A DNA stretch of 64,000 bases from Paractinoplanes aksuensis (GCF_024137025.1 NZ_JAMYJR010000016.1:141671-205670), one strand, 5' to 3'; numbered from the stretch's first letter, positions 24,779 to 33,200 are shown. Program-made: numbers and translations. Notes: generated by a model from the sequence alone, not told the origin.

Positions 24779-24813
24779 CAAGAAGGGCCCCGCCATCGGC
24801 GGGGCCCTTCTTG
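24779..24813. terminator. bidirectional terminator between bL37 and rsrA
   Basis: A perfect 16-bp stem (24779-24794 with 24798-24813) around an ATC loop, with A/T tracts on both flanks, serves the convergent bL37 and sigR-rsrA units. Confidence 0.92.
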
Positions 24814-24823
24814 TTCCGCTTGC

Positions 24824-25111
24824 TTACAGGAGGAACTCGCGGGTCTCGACCTGCACCTCGAGCTGGTCGAGCTTCACGCGGAGCCGGTCACGCAGCTCCC
24901 GGGGCGCCTTCTCGTCGCCGCAGCAGCGGGACACCAGCGCCTTCACCTCGTGTTCGATGCCATACTCGCGCAGGCAGCCGTCGCAGTCGTCCAGGTGCTT
25001 CTGGATCAACGTCCGGCGGTCCTCGCTGCACTCCAGGTCGAGGTAGAGGTAGACCTCGCTGATCACTACCGTGCAGTCGGTCTCGTGATCCTCACCGTTC
25101 ACGCCGCTCAT
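24824..25111 (-). CDS. rsrA: zinc-binding anti-sigma factor RsrA (redox sensor of SigR)
   Basis: A 95-aa ZAS-family protein that binds and inhibits SigR and releases it when its thiols are oxidised. The zinc motif H-X3-C-X2-C is at His39, Cys43 and Cys46. Cys13 corresponds to the N-terminal redox cysteine of streptomycete RsrA, and further cysteines are at 28, 63 and 64. The gene lies 6 bases downstream of sigR, so the pair is co-transcribed and autoregulated from the sigR promoter. The sequence also matches mycobacterial RshA. Confidence 0.95.
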   Translation of the reverse strand: MSGVNGEDHETDCTVVISEVYLYLDLECSEDRRTLIQKHLDDCDGCLREYGIEHEVKALVSRCCGDEKAPRELRDRLRVKLDQLEVQVETREFLL

Positions 25112-25117
25112 CTCGGG

Positions 25118-25717
25118 TCACGCCTCCTGCGGTTCCGAAGCGGTCCGGGTGATGCCCCGGTCAGCGGCGTACTGCTCCAGGGTCTTGCGCAGGTTGCGCC
25201 GGCCGCGGTGCAGGCGGGACATGACTGTGCCGATCGGCGTGCTCATGATGTCGGCGATCTCCTTGTACGAGAAACCCTCGACATCAGCGAGGTAGACGGC
25301 CAGGCGGAAGTCCTCGGGCAGGGCCTGCAGAGCTTCCTTGATGTCACTGTCGGGCAGCCGGTCGAGCGCCTCGGTCTCGGCCGACCGCAGGCCGGCGGAC
25401 GTGTGCGACTCGGATGCGGCGAGCTGCCAGTCGGTGATCTCCTCGGTCGGAGCCTGCACCGGCTGACGCTGCTTGCGCCGATACGAGTTGATATACGTGT
25501 TCGTGAGAATGCGGTACAGCCACGCCTTGAGGTTGGTGCCCTCTTCGAACTGGTGGAAGGCGGAGAACGCCTTCAAGTACGTCTCCTGCACCAGGTCCTC
25601 GGCGTCGGCCGGGTTGCGCGTCATCCGCAGGCCAGCCGCGTACAGCTGGTCCACAAAAGGCAACGCGTCCCGCTCGAAGCGCGCTCGGCGCTCCTCGGTC
25701 CGTTCTGTCTGGGCCAC
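25118..25717 (-). CDS. sigR: ECF sigma factor SigR/SigH (oxidative stress), with a longer isoform possible from 25915
   Basis: This ECF sigma factor directs the thiol-oxidative stress regulon. Region 2 (NPADAEDLVQETYLKAF) and region 4 (FSYKEIADIMSTPIGTVMSR) are complete. The 199-aa form starts at GTG 25715-25717 behind a GAGGGGAG site. The reading frame stays open upstream to a second GTG at 25913-25915, itself behind GGAAGGGG, giving a 265-aa form. Streptomyces coelicolor SigR has the same two-isoform arrangement, in which the extended form made from the induced promoter is unstable. A SigR-type promoter at 25956-25981 lies just upstream of the long start. Confidence 0.95.
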   Translation of the reverse strand: MAQTERTEERRARFERDALPFVDQLYAAGLRMTRNPADAEDLVQETYLKAFSAFHQFEEGTNLKAWLYRILTNTYINSYRRKQRQPVQAPTEEITDWQLAASESHTSAGLRSAETEALDRLPDSDIKEALQALPEDFRLAVYLADVEGFSYKEIADIMSTPIGTVMSRLHRGRRNLRKTLEQYAADRGITRTASEPQEA

Positions 25718-25955
25718 CCTGAGCTCTCCCCTCGACCGCCCCGCCGAGGATACGGGTAGTGCCCCTTCTGCGGCCTGGAAAACCGCCGGTGTGCTGACAC
25801 TCACCGATGGCGTGACGGGCTGCTCGGCTGCGGGCCACTCGGGGGAACCCAAAAGGTTCCGCACCCGATCGACCTCCCGGCCGCCGCGCTCCAGGAACTC
25901 TGTTCCGGCTCGCACCTGTCATACCCCTTCCGACGTTCAAGCTCCCGGGGTCTAC

Positions 25956-25981
25956 AACCATGAAGGCGCAACTTGCATTCC
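25956..25981 (-). promoter_or_regulatory. SigR-dependent promoter (GGAAT-N18-GTT), sigR autoregulation
   Basis: On the minus strand GGAAT (25977-25981) and GTT (25956-25958) are separated by exactly 18 bases, the published SigR/SigH consensus. It sits 40 bases before the upstream GTG of sigR and ends just after the stop of the hydrolase gene. Confidence 0.85.
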
Positions 25982-25982
25982 T

Positions 25983-26585
25983 TCAGCGCGCCCACCCTTG
26001 CGTACGCAACCAGGCGACCGCCAGATCGGCCGTGCCCTTGACGTCTTTGCGCAGGTCATGGGTGGCCCCCGGTCGCACCACGACCTCGACCGCCCCGGAA
26101 CTCTCGGGCACCCCGAAGGCGTCCCGGTCGCCGTTGAGCACGAGCGTGGGCAGGTCGGCCGGCAGTTCATCAGCGCGGCTGCGCTCGGGCTTGCCCGGCG
26201 GGTGCAGCGGGAAGGCCAGCGCGAGAACACCGGCCGCGCCCAGCTCGACCGCCGTGCGGCAGGCCACCCGCGCGCCGCTCGACCGGCCGCCGACGATCAG
26301 AGGCTTCCGGCGTACGCCAAGAGACCGCACCACGGCGACCCAGGCCTCGTCGAGGTGACCGGCCGGGGCCGGCGCCCGCCGCCCGGCCACCCGATAGGGC
26401 TGGGTGACCAGCACGACCTGAACGCCGCCGGCCGTCGCCGCGTCGTGCACGGCGACCAGGTCCGGGGCGTCCACGTCACCGCCCGCGCCATGACCCAGCA
26501 CGAGCACCGACGCCACCTTGCCCCGGGGCCGGGTCACCCGAACCCGGGCCGGCCCTCGCGGCGTCTCTATCTCCCGCTCTTCCAC
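25983..26585 (-). CDS. alpha/beta hydrolase, dienelactone-hydrolase / KANL3-Tex30-like
   Basis: A 200-aa predicted alpha/beta hydrolase. The oxyanion region is VLGHGAGG, the nucleophile elbow GGRSSGARVA carries the Ser, and the acid and His are in NGDRDAFG and PGATHDLRKD. The order Ser-Asp-His is standard. The substrate is unknown, and the compact family includes esterases and uncharacterised proteins. The GTG at 26583-26585 gives a normal beta-strand opening (EEREIETPRGPARV). Longer frames upstream run through a CGCTCGC repeat and are unlikely. It ends right before the sigR promoter, so read-through into sigR is possible. Confidence 0.72.
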   Translation of the reverse strand: MEEREIETPRGPARVRVTRPRGKVASVLVLGHGAGGDVDAPDLVAVHDAATAGGVQVVLVTQPYRVAGRRAPAPAGHLDEAWVAVVRSLGVRRKPLIVGGRSSGARVACRTAVELGAAGVLALAFPLHPPGKPERSRADELPADLPTLVLNGDRDAFGVPESSGAVEVVVRPGATHDLRKDVKGTADLAVAWLRTQGWAR

Positions 26586-26635
26586 ACCGTCATGTAACCA
26601 GTCGCAGGTTCCTCGACCCGCATGACGGCACGATT

Positions 26636-26663
26636 CGCTCGCCGCTCGCCGCTCGCCGCTCGA
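26636..26663. repeat. 7-bp tandem repeat (4 copies of CGCTCGC/A)
   Basis: Four head-to-tail 7-mers lie between the hydrolase start and the second whiB stop, that is, in the 3' flank of whiB. Confidence 0.7.
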
Positions 26664-26781
26664 CAGCCCTCGCCCGAGCCGGCTCAGCCGACGACGCCGA
26701 GCGCGCACGGCGAAAGAGCTGTGCCCGCTCGGCGGTCGACCCTGCTGTTACTCCGCGACGCTGCGGATGATCACTGTTTGG

Positions 26782-27177
26782 TCAGCGGCTGACCGGCGTG
26801 AGATCGAGCAACCGGCGGTCTTCCTCGTCGGTGTCGTCGTCGATCGTCTCGCCGCCCGGGCCGACGCGTTCGCGCCAGGCCACCAGCATCGCCCGGCGTT
26901 CGCGGGGCGTCGTGCCGCCCCAGACGCCGTGGCAGTCACCGACCTGCAACGCCCAGGCCAGGCACGGCCCTTGCACCGTGCACGTGCCGCAGAGCGAGAC
27001 AGCACCTTCGGACGGTTCGTTCGGCGCCGGAAAAAACGTTTCCGGATCAACCGTGCGGCAGGCGCCGCGTGTGCGCCAAGCCTCGTCCGTGCGCCGCTCG
27101 TCAATGGCCTCGAGCAGCCGTGGATCACGCCGCGCGATGGCTACCTCATGTGGACGCGGCATACGAGCCCGTGTCAT
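26782..27177 (-). CDS. WhiB-family transcriptional regulator with N-terminal extension
   Basis: A 131-aa iron-sulfur protein of the Wbl family. The four cluster cysteines are Cys40, Cys63, Cys66 and Cys72, and GVWGG (84-88) precedes the basic TTPRERRAML segment. The 35-residue N-terminal extension and acidic C-terminal tail (DDDTDEED) distinguish it from WhiB1. I cannot place it in a named Wbl class. There is no WhiB7-type AT-hook. GGGGGAGGTGG lies before the ATG at 27177. The upstream region is AT-rich and long, as expected for a regulated regulator gene. Confidence 0.9.
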   Translation of the reverse strand: MTRARMPRPHEVAIARRDPRLLEAIDERRTDEAWRTRGACRTVDPETFFPAPNEPSEGAVSLCGTCTVQGPCLAWALQVGDCHGVWGGTTPRERRAMLVAWRERVGPGGETIDDDTDEEDRRLLDLTPVSR

Positions 27178-27605
27178 CAGCCCACCTCCCCCGTGGGACC
27201 GGTACTGCGTGTGGCGGACCGGCTCGCACCGTGCGAACCAGCACCACTCCGGCGCAGTTTTGTATCGCAGGGTAGGAGATCAGAACAAGGGGCTTATCTA
27301 TCTTGAAACAAAGTTGCCAGTTAAAAATGCGGACAACTATTGACAAACCCAAATGTTGATCATGCGTCGTTCAGCGAATTGACAGCAAACGACGACCGCC
27401 CGCGGACGCCCCAGCCGCAAGCCGGACCCGGGACGCGCGACGTCTGTCCACAATCACCAATCGCGCTCACACCGGGCGCGTGGAACGTAGCAGAGCCCCA
27501 TCCACCCCGCTGCCCCACCCGTCCACCGCGGGCGTCGCCCCCGGCCACCGCGAGCATCGCTCCTGGCCGCCGCGAGCATCGCCCCCCGGTCGCCCGGGGG
27601 CGCTG
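27178..27605. other. gene-free region: whiB promoter and 3' flank of the SRAP gene
   Basis: The left part (27250-27400) is strikingly AT-rich and probably holds the promoter of the minus-strand whiB; TAGATA with TTAACT 18 bases upstream is one candidate. The right part holds a 22-bp tandem repeat. I see no supported gene. An open plus-strand frame here is high-GC drift antisense to the SRAP gene. Confidence 0.6.
27521..27586. repeat. 22-bp degenerate tandem repeat, 3 copies
   Basis: Units start at 27521, 27543 and 27565 and share the core CCACCGCGAGCATCGC. The array lies just beyond the stop of the SRAP gene (minus strand). Confidence 0.75.
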
Positions 27606-28298
27606 TCAGAAGAGGGTGATGGGGTCCGGGGCCGGTTCGGCCGGCGGTTCGAGCAGGTGTGGGCCGTTGTTGCGCACGTTGCCGACGTCGGGGCGGACCG
27701 GGCGTACCTCGATGGCATCCAACTCGGCCGGCGTGAGCGGTTGCAGCAGGGCGCCGGCGTCACCGCCGCCGGCCAACCAGTCGGCCCAGCGGTCGCGGGG
27801 CAGGATCAGCGGCATGCGGTCGTGCACGCGGGCCAGCCCACCCAGCGCCGCCGTGGTCAGGACGCTGCAGGTCAGCACGCCCTCGGGGCCCCAGGCCGAC
27901 CACAGCCCGGCGAACGCGAGCGGCGAACCGTCGGCCGGCGTCATGTAGTAGGCCTGCTTCTGCTTGCCGTCGCGGACCCACTCGTACCAGCCGTCGGCCG
28001 GCACCAGGCAGCGGCGACGGGCGAACGACGGGGCGAAGGCCTTCGAGGTGGCGACCGTCTCGGAGCGGGCGTTGATCATGCGGGCGCCGGCCTTCAGGTC
28101 TTTGGCCCACGGCGGCACCAGGCCCCACCGCGCGGAGTCGAGCACCCGGGCCGCGTGCGACGTCGACTCGCGCACCACCGGCACGGGGTCGGTCGGGGCC
28201 ACGTTCCAGCTCGGGCCCACCTGTTCGAGCACACTGACCGCCTCGAACAGGTCTTCGAGGTCGGCCTCGGTCCTGGTCGTCGCGTACCGCCCGCACAT
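27606..28298 (-). CDS. SRAP-family abasic-site processing protein (YedK/HMCES)
   Basis: A 230-aa SRAP peptidase-fold protein that cross-links to abasic sites in single-stranded DNA. The protein begins MCGRY, so Cys2 is the catalytic residue exposed after Met removal. The other family residues are in INARSE, GWYEW and VHDRMPLIL. The length is normal. TACCGT lies 8 bases before the ATG, so the transcript may be leaderless, which would fit the fixed MCGRY start. It is divergent from aroA, as in mycobacteria (Rv3226c/Rv3227). Confidence 0.94.
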   Translation of the reverse strand: MCGRYATTRTEADLEDLFEAVSVLEQVGPSWNVAPTDPVPVVRESTSHAARVLDSARWGLVPPWAKDLKAGARMINARSETVATSKAFAPSFARRRCLVPADGWYEWVRDGKQKQAYYMTPADGSPLAFAGLWSAWGPEGVLTCSVLTTAALGGLARVHDRMPLILPRDRWADWLAGGGDAGALLQPLTPAELDAIEVRPVRPDVGNVRNNGPHLLEPPAEPAPDPITLF

Positions 28299-28375
28299 GC
28301 TCCCGAACGGTACACGCGTCCCGGCGGGCGGGAACGGTCCGCGAAATTGTCGGTGCGGCCCGGCACAATGGCCCG

Positions 28376-29659
28376 GTGACTGCAGAACCCCGCCCCTGGG
28401 CCGCCCCGCCCGCGTCCGGTCCGGTCAGCGCGAGCGTCCGGCTGCCGGGCTCCAAGTCGATGACGGCCCGCGCCCTGGTGCTGGCCGCGCTGGCGGCCGG
28501 CCCGTCGGTGATCGAGCGCCCGCTGCGGGCCCGCGACACCGAGCTCATGGCGGCCGGTCTGCGCGCGCTCGGCGTGGGGCTCGACACCAGCGCCGACGAG
28601 CGCTGGCTGGTCGAGCCGGGGCCGCTGCGCGGTCCGGCCCGGGTCGACGTCGGCCTGGCCGGCACGATCATGCGCTTCCTGCCGCCGGCGGCCGCGCTGG
28701 CCGAGGGCGTGGTCGAGTTCGACGGCGACCCGCACGCGCGCAACCGCCCGCTGCGCCCGATCATCGAGGCGCTGCGCTCGCTGGGTGTGTCGATCGACGC
28801 CTCGGCGATCGGCGGGTTGCCGCTCACCGTGCACGGGGCCGGGCTGGTCGAAGGGGGCGAGGCGGTCATCGACGCGTCCGCGTCCAGCCAGTTCGTCTCG
28901 GGGCTGCTGCTGTCGGCGCCGCGCTTCACCAAGGGGCTGGTGCTGCGGCACGAGGGTCCGCCCGTGCCGTCCGCGCCCCACCTGCGCATGACCACCCACA
29001 TGCTGCGCGCCGCGGGCGCCGTGGTCGACGAGTCCGTGCCCGACGTCTGGGCGGTCGAGCCGGGTGAGACCTCCGGGCGTACGTGGGTGATCGAACCCGA
29101 CCTGTCCGGCGCGGCCCCGTTCTTCGCCGCCGCCATGGTCACCGGGGGCAGCGTCACGCTCAGCGGCTGGCCGGCCGAGAGCTGGCAGCCCGTGGGCCGG
29201 CTGACCGAGCTGCTCACCGCGCTCGGGGCCGAGGTCATCCAGTCGGCTGACGGGCTCACCGTGCGCGGCACCGGCCGGTTGACCGGCCTCACGGCCGACC
29301 TGTCCGAGGTCAGCGAGCTCACCCCGGTCGTGGCCGCGCTCGCCGCGCTGGCCGAGGGGCCGTCCGAGCTGCGCGGGGTCGAGCACATCCGCGGCCACGA
29401 GACCGACCGCATCGCCGCCCTCGCCACCGAGTTGGGCAAGGCCGGGGCCGAGGTCACCGAGTTCCGCGACGGTCTGCGCATCGTCCCCCGGCCGCTGCAC
29501 GAGGCCGAGTTCGAGACGTACGCCGACCACCGCATGGCCCACGCGGCCGCGGTTATCGGCCTCGCCGTGCCGGGTATCTCCCTCACCGACGTAGCGTGTA
29601 CGTCGAAGACGTTGCCCGAGTTCCCCGAACTCTGGGCGGGACTCGTGGCGAGGAGCTAG
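28376..29659 (+). CDS. aroA: 3-phosphoshikimate 1-carboxyvinyltransferase (EPSP synthase)
   Basis: This 427-aa enzyme joins shikimate-3-phosphate and PEP in the aromatic amino-acid pathway. The family motifs are LPGSKSMTARALVLAALA near residue 25, GLAGTIMRFLPPAAA near 95, and the late DHRMAHAAAVIGLAVPG. The two-domain length is standard. GTG 28376 lies 6 bases after CACAAT, suggesting a leaderless message. The end overlaps the long reading frame of rsgA. The order SRAP-aroA-rsgA is shared with mycobacteria. Sensitivity to inhibitors cannot be judged from what I can see. Confidence 0.96.
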   Translation: MTAEPRPWAAPPASGPVSASVRLPGSKSMTARALVLAALAAGPSVIERPLRARDTELMAAGLRALGVGLDTSADERWLVEPGPLRGPARVDVGLAGTIMRFLPPAAALAEGVVEFDGDPHARNRPLRPIIEALRSLGVSIDASAIGGLPLTVHGAGLVEGGEAVIDASASSQFVSGLLLSAPRFTKGLVLRHEGPPVPSAPHLRMTTHMLRAAGAVVDESVPDVWAVEPGETSGRTWVIEPDLSGAAPFFAAAMVTGGSVTLSGWPAESWQPVGRLTELLTALGAEVIQSADGLTVRGTGRLTGLTADLSEVSELTPVVAALAALAEGPSELRGVEHIRGHETDRIAALATELGKAGAEVTEFRDGLRIVPRPLHEAEFETYADHRMAHAAAVIGLAVPGISLTDVACTSKTLPEFPELWAGLVARS

Positions 29660-30735
29660 AACTGCCGGCACGCAAGCGGGAGTACGACGAGGACGACGTA
29701 CGGGTGCGGCCGGGCCGTTCGTCGCGCCCGCGCACCCGTACCCGCCCCAAGCACGACGACGCCGTCGAGGCCCTGGTGATCACCGTCGACCGGGGCCGCT
29801 ACGGCTGTGTCCGCGAGGACGCCCCGCCCGACAGCCCCGTCGTCACCGCCATGCGGGCCCGCGAGCTGGGCCGCAAGTCGGTCGTCGTGGGCGACCGGGT
29901 GGCGCTGGTCGGCGACGTCTCCGGCGCGGCCGGGGCCCTGGCCCGAATAGTGCGGATCGCCGAGCGTACTTCGGTATTGCGCCGCACGGCCGACGACGAC
30001 GACACGACCCCCGAGGGCCGCCTGGAACGGGTTGTGGTGGCCAACGCCGACCAACTGGTGATCGTCAGCGCGCTGTCCGACCCGCCGCCGCGCACCGGCT
30101 TCATCGACCGCTGCCTGGTCGCCGCCTACGACGCCGACATCGAGCCGCTGCTGTGCCTGACCAAGGCCGACCTGGCCGGCCCCGAAGCGGTGCTCGACTA
30201 CTACGCCGAGCTAGACCTGCCGTACGTGCTGGTCCGCCCCGACAGCGACCTGAGCGACCTGCGCCAGAAACTGGCCGGCGCCATCTCGGTCATGGTCGGC
30301 CACTCCGGCGTGGGCAAGTCCACGCTGGTCAACCGCCTGGTGCCGGACGCCCTGCGGGCCGTCGGGGTGGTCAGCGCCATCGGCAAGGGCCGCCACACGT
30401 CCACGAGCGCGGTCGCGCTGCGCCTGCCCCCGGTCGGCAAGTCACGCAAAGACCCCGGCTGGATCATCGACACGCCGGGCATCCGCAGCTTCGGCCTGGC
30501 CCACGTGAGCGCCGAGAGCCTGCTGCACGGCTTCCCCGACCTGGTCGAAGGCACGATCGAAGACCAACCCAACTGCGGCCACACCGCCAACGACGTCGAC
30601 TGCCGCTTGGACGCCTGGGTCGCCGAGGGCAAGGCCGACGCCCGCCGCCTGGAGTCCTACCGCCGCCTGCTGGCTTCCCGAGCCGGCGAGACGGATCAGC
30701 GCGACACACCCCCGGACGACGCACCACCCGGCTGA
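29596..30735 (+). CDS. rsgA: ribosome small-subunit-dependent GTPase RsgA
   Basis: A circularly permuted GTPase that helps mature the 30S subunit. An N-terminal OB-fold (about residues 55-120) precedes G4 (LCLTKADLA), G1 (GHSGVGKST) and G3 (DTPGIRSFGL). The C-terminal zinc motif has CGH and DVDC. The start is unclear. GTG 29596 lies well inside aroA and adds 22 poorly conserved residues. A GAGGAG at 29650-29655 lies 6 bases before an in-frame CTG (29662), which would give the family-like LPARKREYDEDDVRVRPG opening. I keep the longer frame with this caveat. Translational coupling to aroA is likely. Confidence 0.92.
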   Translation: MYVEDVARVPRTLGGTRGEELELPARKREYDEDDVRVRPGRSSRPRTRTRPKHDDAVEALVITVDRGRYGCVREDAPPDSPVVTAMRARELGRKSVVVGDRVALVGDVSGAAGALARIVRIAERTSVLRRTADDDDTTPEGRLERVVVANADQLVIVSALSDPPPRTGFIDRCLVAAYDADIEPLLCLTKADLAGPEAVLDYYAELDLPYVLVRPDSDLSDLRQKLAGAISVMVGHSGVGKSTLVNRLVPDALRAVGVVSAIGKGRHTSTSAVALRLPPVGKSRKDPGWIIDTPGIRSFGLAHVSAESLLHGFPDLVEGTIEDQPNCGHTANDVDCRLDAWVAEGKADARRLESYRRLLASRAGETDQRDTPPDDAPPG

Positions 30736-30838
30736 GAAAGCACGGCCCAAATCCAGCCGACCCCGCCCTCCCTGGGGGATCCCCCGCCGTCCATTATCCC
30801 GGCCGGTTGCGCGGTCGTGTGGGGTATCCGGGGCGCGC

Positions 30839-30864
30839 TGTGGATAACTCTGAACTGTGGAAAA
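30839..30864. promoter_or_regulatory. pair of DnaA-box-like sequences between rsgA and hisN
   Basis: TGTGGATAA (30839-30847) is a perfect reverse DnaA box. TGTGGAAAA (30856-30864) is a near match 8 bases later in the same orientation. There is no other origin feature nearby, so this may be a regulatory or titration site, or chance. Confidence 0.35.
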
Positions 30865-30923
30865 GCGGCGACGAGGGCTCGTCCCGGCTTCGGGGGCGAT
30901 CCGTAATCGGCTAGCGTTCGGGC

Positions 30924-31718
30924 ATGGCCGGTTATGCCGATGACCTTTCGCTTGCTCACCTGCTCGCTGACACTGCCGACTCGATTTCGATGGGGCGGTT
31001 TCGGGCGCTCGACCTCAAAGTCGAGTCGAAGCCTGATCTGACGCCGGTGTCGGATGCTGACACTGCCGTTGAGCAGGCCATCCGTTCCACGCTGGCGCGG
31101 GCTCGGCCGCGGGATGGTGTGCTGGGTGAGGAGTTCGGGCTCACGCACGCGGCGGCGGGGCCGGGCAGCCGGCGGTGGGTGATCGACCCGATCGACGGGA
31201 CCAAGAACTTCGTGCGCGGGGTGCCGATCTGGGGCACGTTGATCGCGCTGCTCGAGGGAGACATCCCGGTGGCGGGGCTCGTGAGCGCGCCCGCCCTGGG
31301 GCGGCGGTGGTGGGCGGCGCGCGGTCATGGCGCGTACGCGGGGAAGCATCAGCACACCGCGACGCGCATCCAGGTCTCGGGGGTCACGCGGTTGTCCGAC
31401 GCGAGCCTGAGTTACGCCAGCCTGGACGGGTGGCAGCAGATCGGGCGTCTGCAGAAGATCGTCGACCTGAGTCTGGCCTCGTGGCGCAGCCGGGCCTACG
31501 GGGACTTCTACGGTTACATGTTGCTGGCCGAGGGTGCGCTCGACGCGATGGTCGAGCCCGAGCTGTCGCTGTGGGACGTGGCCGCGCTGATCCCGATCGT
31601 GCAGGAGGCGGGCGGCACCATCACCGATCTGGCGGGGCGGCCGCCGGTCGACAAGTCGTCGGTGATCGCCACCAACGGCCCGCTGCACGAAACGGTCCTG
31701 ACCGCCCTGACTCGCTGA
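30924..31718 (+). CDS. hisN: histidinol-phosphatase, inositol-monophosphatase family
   Basis: A 264-aa Mg-dependent phosphatase. The metal sites are GEEFG (about residue 73) and WVIDPIDGTKNF (about 91-102), with the third Asp in LSLWDVAALIPI near 213, all of the inositol-monophosphatase superfamily. Actinobacterial members of this size and neighbourhood are generally histidinol-phosphatases, the final phosphatase of histidine synthesis. Inositol-phosphate activity is the alternative. The ATG at 30924 lies 6 bases after TAGCGT and lacks a ribosome site, so it may be leaderless. Confidence 0.85.
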   Translation: MAGYADDLSLAHLLADTADSISMGRFRALDLKVESKPDLTPVSDADTAVEQAIRSTLARARPRDGVLGEEFGLTHAAAGPGSRRWVIDPIDGTKNFVRGVPIWGTLIALLEGDIPVAGLVSAPALGRRWWAARGHGAYAGKHQHTATRIQVSGVTRLSDASLSYASLDGWQQIGRLQKIVDLSLASWRSRAYGDFYGYMLLAEGALDAMVEPELSLWDVAALIPIVQEAGGTITDLAGRPPVDKSSVIATNGPLHETVLTALTR

Positions 31719-31729
31719 CTCGACCGGCC

Positions 31730-31800
31730 GCCGCACGAGGGACCGCGAGCCGACGACGCGCCGCACGAGGGACCCACCAGCTGACGGCCCGCCGCACAAG
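31730..31800. repeat. 30-bp degenerate tandem repeat after hisN
   Basis: The word GCCGCACGAGGGACC occurs at 31730 and 31760, and a decayed copy (GCCGCACAAGAAAC) begins near 31791, giving a period of about 30 bases just after the hisN stop. Confidence 0.65.
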
Positions 31801-31928
31801 AAACGCACGGGACGGGCCAGCGGCCGAGCAGCCCCGCGCGCGGGGCTGATTCTGGCATTCGGCTTGGATCGGACAAAGGGCCCGAAACCGGTAGCACTGC
31901 GTAATCCCGTGCGTACCCCGCGCCGAGA

Positions 31929-32885
31929 GTGTCCCCCGAACCGCTGATGCCGGGCCGAGGCTGGTCTATCGTGCGTCAGGTGGTGTCCTCGGGCTGGGTC
32001 TTCCTCGCCGCCATGATCCTGGCGTACGGGGTGGCGAACCTGCTGCAGTCAGCGGCTGCGGCGCGCACCACCGTGCACCACACCTTCGACCCCAGCCTGC
32101 TCGTGCGGCTGGCCGGGCAGCGCACCTACCTGCTCGGTCTCGGCTGCCAGGTGCTCGGGTTCGTGCTCGCCTTCCTCGCCCGCGAGGAGCTGCCGCTCTT
32201 CCTCGTGCAGGCCAGCGTGGCCGCCGGCCTGGGCGTGACCGCCGTACTCGGGGTCGTGTTCCTCAAGTGGTCGCTGCCGGCCGCCGAGATCGTGCTGCTG
32301 GGCCTGCTCATGGTCGGCATCGCGGCGCTGGTCAAATCGGCTCAGCCGGCTCATGCCCGGCCGCTGGGCGCGGCCGCCATCGCCGGCCTCACGGTGGCCC
32401 TGCTGGTCATCGGGGGTCTGGGCTTCTTCGCCGTACGCCTGCAGGGCGCCCTCGGTTCGGTCGTGCTCGGCTCGCTGGCCGGCGTGGGGTTCAGCGCCGC
32501 TGCCATCGCCGCCCGCCCGCTGGCCAACGAGAGCTCGGCCGCCGGCTTCTTCGCCAACCCGCTGCTCTATCTGCTGGTCGTGCACTCGTTGGTCGGCCAG
32601 TTGCTGCTGGGGCTGGCGATGCAGCGCGGCTCGACCACGGCCGCGGTGGCCGCCATGGACGCGGCCGGCGCCGTGCCCGCCGCCATCGTCGGCCTGCTGC
32701 TGCTCGGCGACCGCATCGAGCCCGGCAAGGAGTGGCTGGCCGGCGTCGGCTTCGTGGTGACCCTGGCCTCGGTGATCGCCCTGACCCGGTACGCCGAGCC
32801 GCAGCACCACCACGCTCCGGCCCCGCCGCCCCCGGCCCGCCGCCCGGAGCCGGCCCCGCTGCGCACCGCACCGACCACGCGCTGA
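31929..32885 (+). CDS. integral membrane protein, EamA/DMT-transporter-like
   Basis: A 318-aa protein with about nine hydrophobic helices from residue 20 to 285, and a Pro/His/Arg-rich cytoplasmic tail (HHHAPAPPPPARRPEP). The helix spacing and the late segment LLLGDRIEPGKEWLAGVGFVVTLASVIAL resemble the drug/metabolite transporter superfamily, where the second EamA repeat ends this way. The first half is less clear. The substrate is unknown. Start GTG 31929 or ATG 31947; neither has a good ribosome site. A tandem repeat begins right after the stop. Confidence 0.68.
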   Translation: MSPEPLMPGRGWSIVRQVVSSGWVFLAAMILAYGVANLLQSAAAARTTVHHTFDPSLLVRLAGQRTYLLGLGCQVLGFVLAFLAREELPLFLVQASVAAGLGVTAVLGVVFLKWSLPAAEIVLLGLLMVGIAALVKSAQPAHARPLGAAAIAGLTVALLVIGGLGFFAVRLQGALGSVVLGSLAGVGFSAAAIAARPLANESSAAGFFANPLLYLLVVHSLVGQLLLGLAMQRGSTTAAVAAMDAAGAVPAAIVGLLLLGDRIEPGKEWLAGVGFVVTLASVIALTRYAEPQHHHAPAPPPPARRPEPAPLRTAPTTR

Positions 32886-32886
32886 C

Positions 32887-32938
32887 GGAAGCACCGCGCC
32901 AACCACGCGCTGGCGGAAGCACCGCGCCAACCACGCGC
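32887..32938. repeat. 28-bp tandem repeat, two copies, after the membrane-protein gene
   Basis: A 24-base identical core (32887-32910 and 32915-32938) with 28-base period follows the stop codon by 2 bases. Upstream, the codons for the last residues are already repeat-like. Confidence 0.8.
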
Positions 32939-33128
32939 CGCCCCGACAAGCCGCGCTGACAAAGACGGCCGAGCACGGGCCCCATTTACCGGAACGGTGT
33001 CGTTCCCGAAAGCCCGCCAGAGCAATTTCACCGCCAGGCGGCATGAGTCACCCCCGGCCGGGTATTCGCTCAGCATGCCCGTCCAGAAGTTATGTCCCGA
33101 TTAGTGCGTCGATGCCCCGCCGGATACG

Positions 33129-33160
33129 CCCCGCCCGCCCCGGTTCCCCGGACGGGCGGG
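33129..33160. terminator. GC hairpin upstream of the STAS-ATPase gene
   Basis: CCGCCCG pairs with CGGGCGG around a CCCCGGTTCCCCGG internal hairpin. It may terminate the upstream membrane-protein transcript or lie in the next gene's leader; there is no U-tract. Confidence 0.35.
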
Positions 33161-33200
33161 AAATGCGAAATGGGGACACGTTATGCACAATGGAGCGATC

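Noticed and set aside
27340..27948. A 202-codon plus-strand frame over the end of the SRAP gene
   Set aside because: It has no family signature or ribosome site and overlaps a clear gene on the other strand.
30839..30864. A chromosome origin
   Set aside because: Only two boxes are present, without dnaA, dnaN or an AT-rich unwinding region.
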